A stretch of DNA of 64,000 nucleotides, taken from the NCBI GenBank assembly GCA_003116975.1, contig BGKB01000038.1:1-64000 (forward strand). The letters run 5' to 3'. Source of the DNA: Aurantiochytrium sp. KH105 (taxonomy: Eukaryota > Sar > Bigyra > Thraustochytrida > Thraustochytriidae). Position 1 is the stretch's first letter; each line of letters begins with the position of its first letter. A program made the translations under genes and the position numbers. Shown piece by piece: positions 21,886 through 31,479 of the stretch. Below the pieces are notes generated by a model, which saw only the letters and a program-made list of their open reading frames with translations, was not told the origin of the DNA and searched no databases.

Positions 21886-23294
21886 CTTTCTCCTTTCCAG
21901 GCCTGGCTGGACCTATACCCTCGCACCCAAGGTTTCCCTCTTCACTTCTCCCTTCTTTTCCCTTCCCTTCCCTTCCCTTGCCGTCCCTCTCCCTCCTTCT
22001 CTCCCTTGCGTCGCGCTACAACTCGCAAGCTCCGCTCCGTCGCGCCGCGAGATCTGCTCGATTGCGCTCTCGCAAAGCGCGAGGTCCGGATCTTCATCTA
22101 CTTCCTATCATCAAATACAATCCGAAAAAAAGGTAAGGGACCTAATTGGCACAGAAACGGACCTAAAAGGCGGCCTCTTTCCAAGTTTCGCGGGGATGCC
22201 TTTTTTTTTTCCCTTTCCGCGCACTTGGCCCAAGCAGACATGCGCTCCGAGCGCTCCGAGCGCGACTGCCGAGGCTCGCGCGCTGCAGGCTGCCGCTGCC
22301 GCGCGACGATGCGCGTGCAGGGGCGCCCGCCTCCAGCTCCGCGAGCGCCTGCGGAGCGGCACATCGTTCAGAGCAGAGCAGAGCGGATGCGAGACGAGCG
22401 AGAAGCAGCAGGCCTCGCAAGCACTGGCGGCTCGCTCGCTTCCCCTCGCCCCCGCTCGAGGCAACGGCGTCCTCGCGCGCCGCGTGCTCGGCGGCCCTCC
22501 TCCCGTCCTCCCCGGCCCGCGCCCGCCCGCCCGCTCGCCCGCGCCCGCGCGCCGCAGCGGCAGCGGTGCCCGCGCTCGCGGTGTAGACGCGGCAAATGCG
22601 GGGCGCCAATCAGCAGCGGCGGCGGCAGCAGATCCCTATTGCCCGCCGCGCCGCGTCCTCGCCCCGAGTCCCGGCGCCGCGCCGCGCTCGCGCTGGACGG
22701 CCTGGCGCGCGCACGCCGCCCTCCGCTCGCGTGCGTGCGTGCGTGCGGAGGCGCGCGCGCGTGCTCCGGCGAGCGCCCGGGGAGTGGAACTCGCCCGCGG
22801 CCGAGGCAGGCAAACAGACAGACGGGCAGACAGACCCATCCATCCGTCCATCTATCCCTCCCTCCCTCCCTCCGTCGACCTGCGCGCGAGGGGAAAACCC
22901 ATTTGCCCGCGCCGCTAGCTGGCTAGCTGGCTGGCGGCCAGCCGCGCGCGCCAAGCTGCGCAGACGCGGCGTCTGGCGCGGCGCGAGACGTCGTTGACGC
23001 GGCCGTTCTGCACGCTACGCGAAGAACCGCTGACCGGCCGGCTCTGTCTTGGCGCATCTCCGTGTCCCGACGGTGGCGATAGTGACAAAGAGAGAGGAAG
23101 AAGAGAGGCATTGGGGAGGAGCGACGCGACGTCACTCGCCCCTGCGCTGACCGCTTGCCAGTCGAGCGATCGTGGTTCTCTCTCTCTCCTTCTCTCTCTT
23201 TGTCTCTTTGTCCCTGTTGTGTTTAAGAAGCTGTTGCTCGCCCGAGTTCTCTCTGTTTGTTTGCGAGAAAGAACATACATTGTAGCATCGAACG
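21886..23294. other. Divergent intergenic region, PPT1 and BET-like genes
   Basis: No gene is seen. This shared 5' region is strikingly GC-rich from about 22240 to 23040, with CTCC, GGCA/GACA and GCTGG-type short repeats (22796-22935), and pyrimidine-rich near both ends (CCCTT near 21955-21985 and CTCTCTC near 23176-23210). Long frames through it on both strands are Arg/Pro/Ala/Ser-rich and lack domains. Confidence 0.55.
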
Positions 23295-24923
23295 ATGCGG
23301 CCCGTCATGCGCGGGACTCTCGCCAAGGATGACAGGGGCAAGCTCGTGTTTGAAGGTCGCTGGGCAATGCAGGAAGCAGATCTCGCCAAAGTCGAGCTCT
23401 GCGCACCCTTCCAATACGAGCGTATGGGTGACCTTCCCGTCAAGACGGGTGAGCGGAGCGGCCCAATGAAGACCGAAGCGCCGCCCCCACATTGTCTCGC
23501 GCGCAGTGGCCTTTTTGCAGGATTCTTTGACGTACAGGGCGTCTCCCCGCAACAAGCCAGTAAATTCACAGAAAAGAACGTCACCATCACGTTTGCGAAG
23601 CGTTCGTCCTCCTCTGCTGACAAAGTCTTTAGCGTCAAGGGCAGCGGCACGAATAAGCTTGGCAAGTTTACGTTGAGCGGGGAGCTCGACGAAAGCTCTG
23701 GACTGATGACAATTTTTCGCGAGTATGCGCCGCGTCGACGGGCTGCAAGTGGTCAAAACCGGCGACAACGGGAACTGGGAATGCTGAGTAGCACAGGTGT
23801 ATCTGCCGTTCGAACTCCAGCAACGGTGCGCGGTCAACGTAAGAAGCGAAACACCGTTGCTACAAATGCAGAGGTAGCGGCTACTGCAACGGTAACGGCG
23901 GCAGGTGTGAGCGAAAGTGGATGCTATGGCCCAGTAACGAAGTCGGACAAGGCGATGCTTGAGAAGCTGGCGGGCCTACTGGAGGACCTCATGGAGTGTG
24001 ACACGCAGCGCTACTTTTGTACCCCGGTAGACGCGGAGAAACTAGGCCTACTCGACTATCACCAAATTGTAGCGCATCCAATGGACTTGGGTACCGTCAA
24101 GACTCGAGCAAGCAAAGATTTTTACGCTACTGCTGTTGCCATGCAAAAGGATATCGAGCAGACCTTTTCCAATGCATTGTTGTATAATGCTCGGGGGAGC
24201 GCTGTGTATAAAAAAGCAGCCGAACTGGCCGCCACTTTTGCAAGTGGACTGCGCGAACTCTTGCAAATCTCGACTCCGCGCTGTGTGCTCGGGAAAAGGC
24301 AGTCCATTCCGAAAGTGGCTTTTGAGGTTACGCACGAGTCCTCGCTCGGACCCAAGCGTGTCAAGCGCTCGCACTCTTCAAATAGTGGTGGGCAGAGCAA
24401 TGCCTCAAGTTGCTCAAAGAAATCCAAGGTGAAGCAGCTCGGTGGCGGAGGAGGAGTTGGCAACAGTATTGTTGAGGATGAGGAAGTGGCTCGACTCCGC
24501 GCCCAAGTGGCTTCCATGTCACAACACCTGCAGCAACTCCAGGGCGCTTCTCCTATCGGCCCTTTGAGCCCTTTTGGGAATGATTTGGGCTTTGACATTG
24601 ATTTTGACGCCGCTACCCCTGTTCCCCTCGCCCCTGCCCAGCCCATCAAGCGATCTGCCAAGTCTGAGCGCGCTCTCGCGCGCGCGCAGAAGTTGTACGA
24701 GATGAAACGACGTCTTGGCCGGGATATTAATCTTCTCAACGGAGACAAGTTGCGACGTATCCTTGACATGATTGCTGCTGCCGGCGTCGAGCTTCCAATA
24801 TCCGCCTTTGGCGAGATCGAGCTTGATCTCGACCTCCTCAACGAAGACACCCTGAAAAGCGTGCGGAAATTTGTTTCGCGCCAGCTGCAGGCCATTCAGC
24901 CCAACTACCGTCCATTGGCTTGA
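23295..24923 (+). CDS. BET-like protein: single bromodomain plus NET/ET domain
   Basis: The 542-residue protein has a bromodomain at about 221-320 (YFCTPVDAEKLGLLDYHQII-like region, HPMDLGTVKTR) with the acetyl-lysine-binding asparagine at N298 in LLYNARGSAVY. A NET/ET domain follows at about 475-536 (RLGRDINLLNGDKLRRIL and FGEIELDLDLLNEDTL). This order is that of BET chromatin readers, which bind acetylated histones and recruit transcription complexes. It has one bromodomain, as in plant GTE proteins, not two as in BRD2-4. The N-terminal ~145 residues form a separate beta-rich-looking unit with RGTLAKDDRGKLVFEGRW and VKGSGTNKLGKFTLSGELD; I cannot name it. The C-terminus ends soon after the NET domain. 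The start is the first ATG after the GC-rich divergent promoter region. Confidence 0.9.
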   Translation: MRPVMRGTLAKDDRGKLVFEGRWAMQEADLAKVELCAPFQYERMGDLPVKTGERSGPMKTEAPPPHCLARSGLFAGFFDVQGVSPQQASKFTEKNVTITFAKRSSSSADKVFSVKGSGTNKLGKFTLSGELDESSGLMTIFREYAPRRRAASGQNRRQRELGMLSSTGVSAVRTPATVRGQRKKRNTVATNAEVAATATVTAAGVSESGCYGPVTKSDKAMLEKLAGLLEDLMECDTQRYFCTPVDAEKLGLLDYHQIVAHPMDLGTVKTRASKDFYATAVAMQKDIEQTFSNALLYNARGSAVYKKAAELAATFASGLRELLQISTPRCVLGKRQSIPKVAFEVTHESSLGPKRVKRSHSSNSGGQSNASSCSKKSKVKQLGGGGGVGNSIVEDEEVARLRAQVASMSQHLQQLQGASPIGPLSPFGNDLGFDIDFDAATPVPLAPAQPIKRSAKSERALARAQKLYEMKRRLGRDINLLNGDKLRRILDMIAAAGVELPISAFGEIELDLDLLNEDTLKSVRKFVSRQLQAIQPNYRPLA

Positions 24924-25582
24924 CAGTGAACACCTGTTGGCTCTCGCGCATTTCCTACCCCTACCGAGGTCTCCCCTCCCGCTCACAACCAGCTTGAAAG
25001 TCGGCCACAGCCACCTACATGTACAATTTCAATTCTATACTGCTCATGTTCGTCTCCTTGCGTCCCCAACCAGGAGTGCTTGGGTTGGCCCTGCCGCGCG
25101 ACGAGTCAGCTTCTGACAGAACGCCTGGCGCGCCTCGCTCCCTCTCTCCCTCCCCCTCCCTCGAGGGACCCGGAGCAGGTGTCCCTCCGGACTGACGCGC
25201 GACGACGCAAGGCCCGCGACGCCGCGACGCCGCGACCGCCGCGACCGCCGCGACGCCGCGACCGCCGCGACCGCCGCCGCGCCGCGGGCTGCAGCAGCTG
25301 CAGCTGCGCTGCGCGGGCGGCGGCAGACGCGCAAGGGCCCGGCGGCGGAGGGCGCGGGCGCGGCGCAACGAGGCGAGGCGGCAGGCACGGGCGGGCGGGC
25401 GGCGGAGGGAGGCACGCGCCTGCTGCGGGCGCGGGAGCGGCTGCATCGCGCTGCTGACGTCGTCGCGAGGCGAAGAAAGCAGGGCAGACAGAAGCAGCGG
25501 CGGAGAAAGGAGGGGGACGCGACCTCGCGCGTCGAGAGCGGGCCTCGGCAAAGCGACTTCACGCGGAAGGCCAGCCAGCGAG
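24924..25582. other. Intergenic region, BET-like gene to Ntn hydrolase gene
   Basis: No gene is seen. From about 25200 onward it is extremely GC-rich, with GCGACGCC/GCGACCGCC 9-base-like repeats at 25216-25285, just upstream of the next gene. This is presumably 5' flank or untranslated leader. Confidence 0.5.
25216..25285. repeat. GCGACCGCC-type 9-bp GC-rich tandem repeat
   Basis: Units alternating GCGACGCC and GCGACCGCC run for about 70 bases. They lie about 300 bases upstream of the Ntn-hydrolase ATG. Confidence 0.85.
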
Positions 25583-26884
25583 ATGAAGGCGGCCTCGTGG
25601 TGGCTCGCGGCGGTCGCGCTCTGGGCGGCCGTCGCGGGCGGCGGGGCGTGCACGTACGTGGAGGTGCGGTACGGCAAGGGCGAGGAGGACTTCCTGATTG
25701 GCAGGACCATGGAGCTCGGCGGCCTCTCGCTCGAGAAAGGGTGGAAAATGACCGCATTTCGGAGAGGCGTCCGCTTCCCGTATTCGCTCTTGCCCATCAA
25801 AGTCATGGAGCCCATCGTGGAGAACATGGAGCCGGTCGAGGCACTCGCAACGTCGAGGAGGCGCTTGCGGGCAGCCAATCGCCAGCCCGCTACTGCCGAC
25901 GCGGTGCTCAAATCTCCGGTCAGCGAAAACGTCGAGCGAAAGCGACATTTCCATACATCCATTGGATTCCTTGCGAGCACAGGGTCGCTCCAGATGCTTG
26001 GCTTTGAGCTCGAGGCCATCGTTGACGGAATGAATGAGGCTGGTCTTACAATGTCTGCGCACACGCACATGCGTGCTCAGTACGCTCAAGACACGCCTGC
26101 AGCCGAGAATGCCGCCGTTCATGTAGATTATCTTGTGCTCATTCCCTGGGTGCTCGGACGCTTCAACTCGACGTCAGCTGTCGTTGATGCGCTCACGTCG
26201 GGGGAAGTTGCAGTGGTGGGCCACGTGCTTCTTCCCAAGCAGCTTTCGATTCACTTTGCTCTTGCCGACGCGCACGGGCATAGCGTTGTACTCGAGTGGG
26301 TCAAAGGTTCGCTGCGGGTGCACGAAAACAGCGTTGGGGTCCTCACCAATGATCCCGAGTTCGATTGGCACCTGCTCAACCTCAACCGGTTCTCTTCCAT
26401 CAGTCCGCAGAGTTCTGGTTGGGGTGACACGATTGGCCTGACCGAAACGGAAGAGGGTCCTGTCCCCGTACCAGGAAACCATGGACTCAACCTTGTGGGT
26501 CTTCCCGGTGACGCCGGCCCAGAAGCCCGTTTTGTTCGCACTTTTGTTCTTCGTGAACTCGCCATGTACAACGCGCCTGTGACGACCCGGCGGGAGGCTT
26601 TTCAGCTCACGACGGGTCTGCTCAATAATGTATTCATCCCCAACGGTGTTGCCGCCAAGCTCTCCTTTACAGATGTCGGCGACTTTACGCAGTGGGCCTT
26701 AATCAAGGACCCAAAGGCACGGCGCACGTTTTATCGATCGTACAACGACAACTCATGGAAGATGATCGATATGGCGCGTCTTGATGACTTCTTCCGCAGC
26801 GCAGACGGGGACGAGAAGCTTGCACTTCACGTCTTTACCGACAGCGATGGCGTTGAAGATGTCACCAAGAATCTCTCTGTATAA
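25583..26884 (+). CDS. Secreted choloylglycine hydrolase / penicillin V acylase family (Ntn hydrolase, C59)
   Basis: The 433-residue protein opens with a hydrophobic signal peptide (MKAASWWLAAVALWAAVAGG) directly followed by A22-C23. The sequence CTYVEVRYGKG, then FLIGRTMEL, matches the N-terminus of choloylglycine hydrolase-type Ntn hydrolases, whose N-terminal cysteine becomes the nucleophile after cleavage. Other family blocks are DGMNEAGLTMSAH, SIHFALADAHGHSVVLEW and GVLTNDPEFDWHLLNLNRF. Such enzymes cleave amide bonds (bile-salt conjugates, penicillin V, N-acyl homoserine lactones, N-acylethanolamines). The natural substrate here is unknown. Signal cleavage at A22|C23 would expose the nucleophile. 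The protein is longer than bacterial relatives (~320-360), with an insert of about 40 residues at 85-125. The family is mostly bacterial, so ancient transfer is possible but not shown. Confidence 0.87.
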   Translation: MKAASWWLAAVALWAAVAGGGACTYVEVRYGKGEEDFLIGRTMELGGLSLEKGWKMTAFRRGVRFPYSLLPIKVMEPIVENMEPVEALATSRRRLRAANRQPATADAVLKSPVSENVERKRHFHTSIGFLASTGSLQMLGFELEAIVDGMNEAGLTMSAHTHMRAQYAQDTPAAENAAVHVDYLVLIPWVLGRFNSTSAVVDALTSGEVAVVGHVLLPKQLSIHFALADAHGHSVVLEWVKGSLRVHENSVGVLTNDPEFDWHLLNLNRFSSISPQSSGWGDTIGLTETEEGPVPVPGNHGLNLVGLPGDAGPEARFVRTFVLRELAMYNAPVTTRREAFQLTTGLLNNVFIPNGVAAKLSFTDVGDFTQWALIKDPKARRTFYRSYNDNSWKMIDMARLDDFFRSADGDEKLALHVFTDSDGVEDVTKNLSV

Positions 26885-27235
26885 CAACCCATTTTTTTTT
26901 TCTCAATCCTCGTTCTCCCAAGTTATTTCTTTCACACCACACTCTGACTTTGTCGCTTGAGTGTTGACTTGCTCGTCAAGACAATCGAGCTGGTATGGAG
27001 TCTGGATTCGGCTAAAACGTCTCGGAGATATGCAAATGTTGTAAACTCTTTCTTTTGTGCAAGCAAGTGCATAATAGAAAACAAAAGCTTTCGTCTGCGC
27101 GAGTTCATTGAATTACAATGCTTTATTCGTTCGTTCATTCATTCGTTCGAGTGATCAAAGCAAAGAGAACGCACCTGTCGTCGTCGTTGTTGTCGTCGTC
27201 GTCGTTGTTGTTGATTTTGTTGTTGCACGAGTCAA
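26885..27235. other. Convergent intergenic region with a GTC/GTT repeat
   Basis: No gene is seen. It is the shared 3' flank of the Ntn hydrolase and the kinase, AT-richer than its surroundings. It contains ATTC/GTTC repeats near 27127-27150 and a GTC/GTT trinucleotide run near 27177-27225. Confidence 0.55.
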
Positions 27236-29086
27236 TCAAAAGGTTCGCGATGCAGTACCTTCGCAAAAGCTATGGCGCGACATGTGTGGGCCTTGAATGC
27301 GTCGAGGCGTTCTTACGTCCCGAGCATGCGCATGATTGGAGCGTTCTGGCGCTGCAGCGTGGCCCTCTTCAGGGCGGCCGTCAGCGTGCTCGTAGTATTG
27401 GACTCGTTCTTGCGCGAGGCGAAATACATCGCGCGCCGAGGGTCGGTCTTCAGGTTCTGTCAGTAAAATGAACGCAACAATCCTTGCGAAACGATCCGAA
27501 TAGGTGCGAGAGAGCGGAAAGTACTCGGCATGCAGAATGCGCGTAAATAGGGTTTTCATGGTCTTGCAGCCGACCTCAAAAGGGCTGTGCAGCATGGCCA
27601 GTTCGTACAAGAGGCAACCGAGGCTCCAGACGTCTGACTTGAAATCATGGCCAGCGCCTTGCAAGACCTCTGGGGCCATATAGAGAGGCGTGCCTACTTT
27701 GGAGTAGGCACGAACGGTAGCTTGGCTTAGCGCGCGGCTGAGTCCGAGATCACCGAGTTTAATGCGACCGTCCGGCATGACAAAAACATTGGCAGGCTTG
27801 ATATCGCGATGAATCATGCGACGCTCGTGCATGAAGGCTAGCGCGCAAGAAATTTGGACAAAATAGTTCCAGATAACTCGCTCGTGAAAGCGCGACTGCT
27901 TGGCCCGTACACGCTTGAGCATGCGCTTAAGATCTCCTGCGACAGCCCATTCAAGCACAATAAAGAGGCCTTCGGGCGCGTGAAAGTGCTCAAAGCACTT
28001 GATAATATTCGGATGATCCAGAGACTGAAGTACCCGGATCTCCTTGACGCTCTTGGAGCGGCTCTGGTCCGACTCAAGACCAGTAAGTCGCACGCGCTTG
28101 AGAGCATACTTGGTGCCGTCACTAAGTTTTGTTGCAGCGTACACTGTGGAAAAGCTTCCGCGTCCGAGGATTGAGTGTACCTTGAAGGCCTTGAGCCTCG
28201 AGTTCGAGTTCGAGTTCGAGCTTGTCGTACTTTGCGATGTTTCGGAAGCATCGGTGGCCGGCGATGACGATTCGTCCTCCTTTTTCTCTTCTACTTTCTT
28301 TTCCTCGTCCTCATCAACGCCATCACCCGACCTTAAATCAGAGGCATGGCCGATGCCAACCTCGCCATCTTCTCGGCATTCGCGGTCGCGCTGGCGCCGC
28401 GCCTCAATCTCTCGCACAAATCTCTCGGGATCCCCGCGAATGTCACCAAGCATCGCAGCAAACTCGCGCGTTTTCGTCTCGTGAAGCGCGCGCCCAGGAA
28501 TACGAAGTACTCGGTTTTGTTCGCCTGCCAGAGCCAGCGACGCGGGCTGTTCGAGCTGCGCAAGCCCTCCATCGGCCGCGAGAGCAAGCTGCGCAAATGC
28601 AGCATCAAGCGTCTCTTTGATCTCGTGAGTGCTGTTTCGCGCGCTGCTCATCGTCTCGCGAGCATCACGTCCAAGGGTGCCAGAGCTGCCGGCGCTGGTA
28701 AGGCACGAGGACGACAATGACGGGGAGGTTGTAGCTGATGATGAAGAGGAGAGCGACGAGGTTGATGAGGACGCCGATGCAATCGATGAGACCGTGAGGG
28801 CTACAGAAGATGCCGGAGAGGACGGGAGAGGTAATACCGATTGTCCACGACCCTGCGCTGGGGATAGAGCATTCGAGTCTGTGGAGGAGGAGCGTTCGTT
28901 GCAGCCATAATGTTTGCCACGTTGAAACGATGGCGCAAGGCCTCTTGATGGCAGCGACAAGCTCATCGTGGAACGCCTTTTGCTCTCGTGACCGACAGAC
29001 CTTTTAGCTTGCTGTGTCTTAATATAGCCCTTGTCTTCAACGCGAGCACGAGGACCGACGTTCGCATCACTGCGAGCGTGAGACAT
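27236..29086 (-). CDS. NEK-like serine/threonine protein kinase
   Basis: From the first ATG (29086) the protein is 616 residues; the frame extends 27 codons upstream only to a TTG. The kinase domain starts near residue 301 (FKVHSILGRGSFSTVY) and is complete: lysine in KYALKRVRL, catalytic HRDIKPANV with D428, DLG in place of DFG (LGDLGLSRAL) as in NIMA-related kinases, activation segment VGTPLYMAPEVL, and SDVWSLGCLLYELAML. It most resembles NEK6/NEK7, which act in mitosis, cilia and centrosomes. The N-terminal ~300 residues are Ser/Thr-rich low complexity followed by a short coiled-coil with an acidic Lys/Glu stretch. Unlike short NEK6/7, the kinase is C-terminal after a long regulatory tail. 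The gene is convergent with the Ntn hydrolase gene. Confidence 0.9.
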   Translation of the reverse strand: MSHARSDANVGPRARVEDKGYIKTQQAKRSVGHESKRRSTMSLSLPSRGLAPSFQRGKHYGCNERSSSTDSNALSPAQGRGQSVLPLPSSPASSVALTVSSIASASSSTSSLSSSSSATTSPSLSSSCLTSAGSSGTLGRDARETMSSARNSTHEIKETLDAAFAQLALAADGGLAQLEQPASLALAGEQNRVLRIPGRALHETKTREFAAMLGDIRGDPERFVREIEARRQRDRECREDGEVGIGHASDLRSGDGVDEDEEKKVEEKKEDESSSPATDASETSQSTTSSNSNSNSRLKAFKVHSILGRGSFSTVYAATKLSDGTKYALKRVRLTGLESDQSRSKSVKEIRVLQSLDHPNIIKCFEHFHAPEGLFIVLEWAVAGDLKRMLKRVRAKQSRFHERVIWNYFVQISCALAFMHERRMIHRDIKPANVFVMPDGRIKLGDLGLSRALSQATVRAYSKVGTPLYMAPEVLQGAGHDFKSDVWSLGCLLYELAMLHSPFEVGCKTMKTLFTRILHAEYFPLSRTYSDRFARIVAFILLTEPEDRPSARDVFRLAQERVQYYEHADGRPEEGHAAAPERSNHAHARDVRTPRRIQGPHMSRHSFCEGTASRTF

Positions 29087-29168
29087 CGTCCGCACCGACC
29101 TTGGCGCTGTTGGCGTTGACGTGAATTTTGGCCGACGCCCCTTGCGGCGACCTCGCTCCTGTATCAAG

Positions 29169-29232
<64 letters not shown>

Positions 29233-29443
29233 CTTGCTGTAGAGGCTTCGAGTTCTTTGCCAGAATTGAAGAGGATTGTATTTTATCCGTTGGGACATGG
29301 TTCTCAAGGTTCGAAATTTTCTCATTCCATCAAGTTCGTCGTTTGCAAGCTAAACTTTTTTTTCTTTTTTTCAGTGAAGAGATCAGCGCGAAAGGAGGAA
29401 GGCCTAGGCCTAATGGAAAGGAATGATGTCTTTATTGTTCTTT
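29087..29443. other. Intergenic region, NEK gene 5' flank to MFS gene 3' flank
   Basis: No gene is seen. Its main feature is a long GCCT array about 80 bases upstream of the kinase ATG, followed by T-rich sequence near the 3' end of the MFS gene. Confidence 0.6.
29168..29232. repeat. (GCCT)n tetranucleotide array, about 16 copies
   Basis: Near-perfect GCCT units fill 65 bases and end in GCTTGCTG. On the minus strand the array sits in the 5' flank of the NEK-like kinase. Confidence 0.97.
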
Positions 29444-30769
29444 CTAATCACGCTTCGACGATTCCTCTTTGCGTTGTACAAGGTCGAGAAGGGACGCTTT
29501 CGAGGTGGTCTGCGAGAAGACCAATGTGACAGCGGCGAGAATCGCAGCAGCATGCGCAATCCCTGAAAACCCTCGCTGTTCGTAGAGAAAGCCACCAATA
29601 AGCGGGGATACGATGCCAACAAAGGAACGAAGCCCGTGCGACATTGCAATGGCAGACCCAGCGCTACCCTGGTCGACAGCGAGGGACATGAGCGAGGAGC
29701 TCAGCGTGTATAGAAGCGTGCTAGAAATTGTCATTGGCACTGTGAGCACAAGAAGAGATTCATAGGTGCTGATGGCCGGAACAAAGGCATAGCAAGCCAT
29801 TTGAATCGCAGCCGCAGCAGCGACAGCATGGGCCTCGCCCAGATATCGTGTTGCAGGAGCAATGACGAGCACGTTGGTGCCCAGTCCCACAAAAGCTGCA
29901 AAGGAAATGTAGCGTCCCATGGACGAGGGCTGAAGCCCAAAGACCTCTTCGCCCGCGAGAGGAAGCATCGAGCGAAAGCTGCCAATGCCCACTGAGATGG
30001 GAAAGAGGAGTAAGAGTAAATTGCGAATCCGGGGAACCATTGCCAGTCGCAGAAACTCTTTGACCTGGTCAATTGCGGCCGAAGGTCCCACATTTTTGGA
30101 AGATTCTTTCTCGGGAGATGATCCACTTCGTTTGTAGGCGGGCATGAATGCTAGCGTAATCGCAATGCTTATAGCCGTGAGCGCAGCGGCCACAAGTGCA
30201 GCACTTTGAAATCCCAGATTGGTCCCAATCTCACCTCCAAGATATGAGCCAATTACCATGCCAGCGGCGTAGGAAAGACTGAGTCTACCCATTGCAGCCG
30301 AGCGGTTTTGCTCAAAGGTGAGTTGGGAAATTGCGGCTTGCGAACACAACATACAATGCTGCAAGAATGCAGGCACGCGACTCAGAGCTAGCATTGCGTA
30401 CGACGTGGCCGTGCCCATGAGAAGGTACATTACGAGGCTGCCGAAATGGCTCGCGATAATGGTGGCGCGCGCCCCACGTTCGTCAGTGAGTCTACCCATC
30501 ATTGGCCCTCCTAACAAGGAAAGCACCGAGAGAACGCTCTCCAAGGTGCCAAAGTCAACAGCGTCACCGCCCAGCTCTTTGCTAAGATAAGAAAGGACTG
30601 GGCGCTGGATCCAGAACGCCAGCGAGTAGACAAAGATGCTTTGATGGACAAGCAAGAGCCCCAATGAGCTCTTGCTCTCTCCACCTGCCAGGAACCTGCT
30701 CAACGAGCCCCAAAGCCCCTCTGTTTCGGAGCTTGAGCTCGTTGACGAGCTTGGCGTGGACTTCTCCAT
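29444..30769 (-). CDS. Major facilitator superfamily transporter (SLC22A18/MFSD-like)
   Basis: The 441-residue protein has about 12 hydrophobic segments in two halves separated by a polar loop (AFMPAYKRSGSSPEKESS). The motif GRLTDERGAR between segments 2 and 3 is the MFS motif A signature. The ensemble, with LGGDAVDFGTLESVLSVLSLLGGP, resembles multidrug/organic-cation antiporter-like members such as SLC22A18 and MFSD9/10. The substrate and membrane are unknown. The N-terminus is a Ser-rich cytosolic tail starting MEKSTPSSSTSSSS. The start is an ATG. The gene is divergent from the cysteine-rich membrane protein gene, with about 700 bases between them. Confidence 0.87.
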   Translation of the reverse strand: MEKSTPSSSTSSSSETEGLWGSLSRFLAGGESKSSLGLLLVHQSIFVYSLAFWIQRPVLSYLSKELGGDAVDFGTLESVLSVLSLLGGPMMGRLTDERGARATIIASHFGSLVMYLLMGTATSYAMLALSRVPAFLQHCMLCSQAAISQLTFEQNRSAAMGRLSLSYAAGMVIGSYLGGEIGTNLGFQSAALVAAALTAISIAITLAFMPAYKRSGSSPEKESSKNVGPSAAIDQVKEFLRLAMVPRIRNLLLLLFPISVGIGSFRSMLPLAGEEVFGLQPSSMGRYISFAAFVGLGTNVLVIAPATRYLGEAHAVAAAAAIQMACYAFVPAISTYESLLVLTVPMTISSTLLYTLSSSLMSLAVDQGSAGSAIAMSHGLRSFVGIVSPLIGGFLYEQRGFSGIAHAAAILAAVTLVFSQTTSKASLLDLVQRKEESSKRD

Positions 30770-31479
30770 CGTGAGTACTTTGCGCGTATGGAGAGGCTGA
30801 GCTCGAAGTGAGCGGCGAGACAGAAGACGCGCGTGTTTGTTGGATGGTTGGAGAGGGTGTGACGCGCGCGCTGCCTGTCTACAGGCTTGGCTTTAGGCCG
30901 ACGAGCAGCTGCCCCGCTAAACGAGGGGCCCTTCAAAGCTTGGGCTCCTTCGAGTTTTCTTTCCCGTAAAAAAAAAAGAAAAAAAAAAAGAATGAACGGC
31001 AAAACTTTCGGCGCATAGATGCGCCGGGTTCCACGTACAACGGCTATATTGCTTGATTGCGTACAGCACTGCGCGCGTGCACTGGCTTTAGGATTTCTGT
31101 GCGCGTGCATCGTATACGTCGTAGGTTGAGCTCATGAGATGAGAAGAGGTCGTTTGTTGCTTATTGGAGCGTCTGACCGCTCCACGTATGAGTTGCTTTT
31201 TGTATGAAAGAACGACGCTGAGAGACAAACGAAGCATCGCGGAAGCATAGCAGAAACGGGGTGTGGCCGCTTGGCCCTGCACGAAAGCGTCCGAGACTGC
31301 ACACGAGCACGAAAGCGCGAGAACACGCGAGCACGCGAGCAAGCAACATATTCTTCTGGTGGCGGCGGGGGAATACGTGACAAACAAGCGAATCGAGGCG
31401 TGCGAGAGCAGGCCGAAGTCCCTTCTCGATATTTGTTATTGGGTGACAGCGTTTGACCTTTTCTCCTAGAGCAGCAAGA
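30770..31479. other. Divergent intergenic region, MFS and cysteine-rich protein genes
   Basis: No gene is seen. It contains purine runs (A10 G A11-like, around 30966-30990) and short GCGAGCAC-type repeats near 31320-31345. It probably holds both promoters. Confidence 0.5.

Noticed and set aside
21784-22926. Plus-strand open frame of 380 codons overlapping the PPT1 start
   Set aside because: Overlaps the signal-peptide region of PPT1 antisense, then runs through GC-rich promoter DNA; Arg/Pro/Ser/Ala-rich with no domain.
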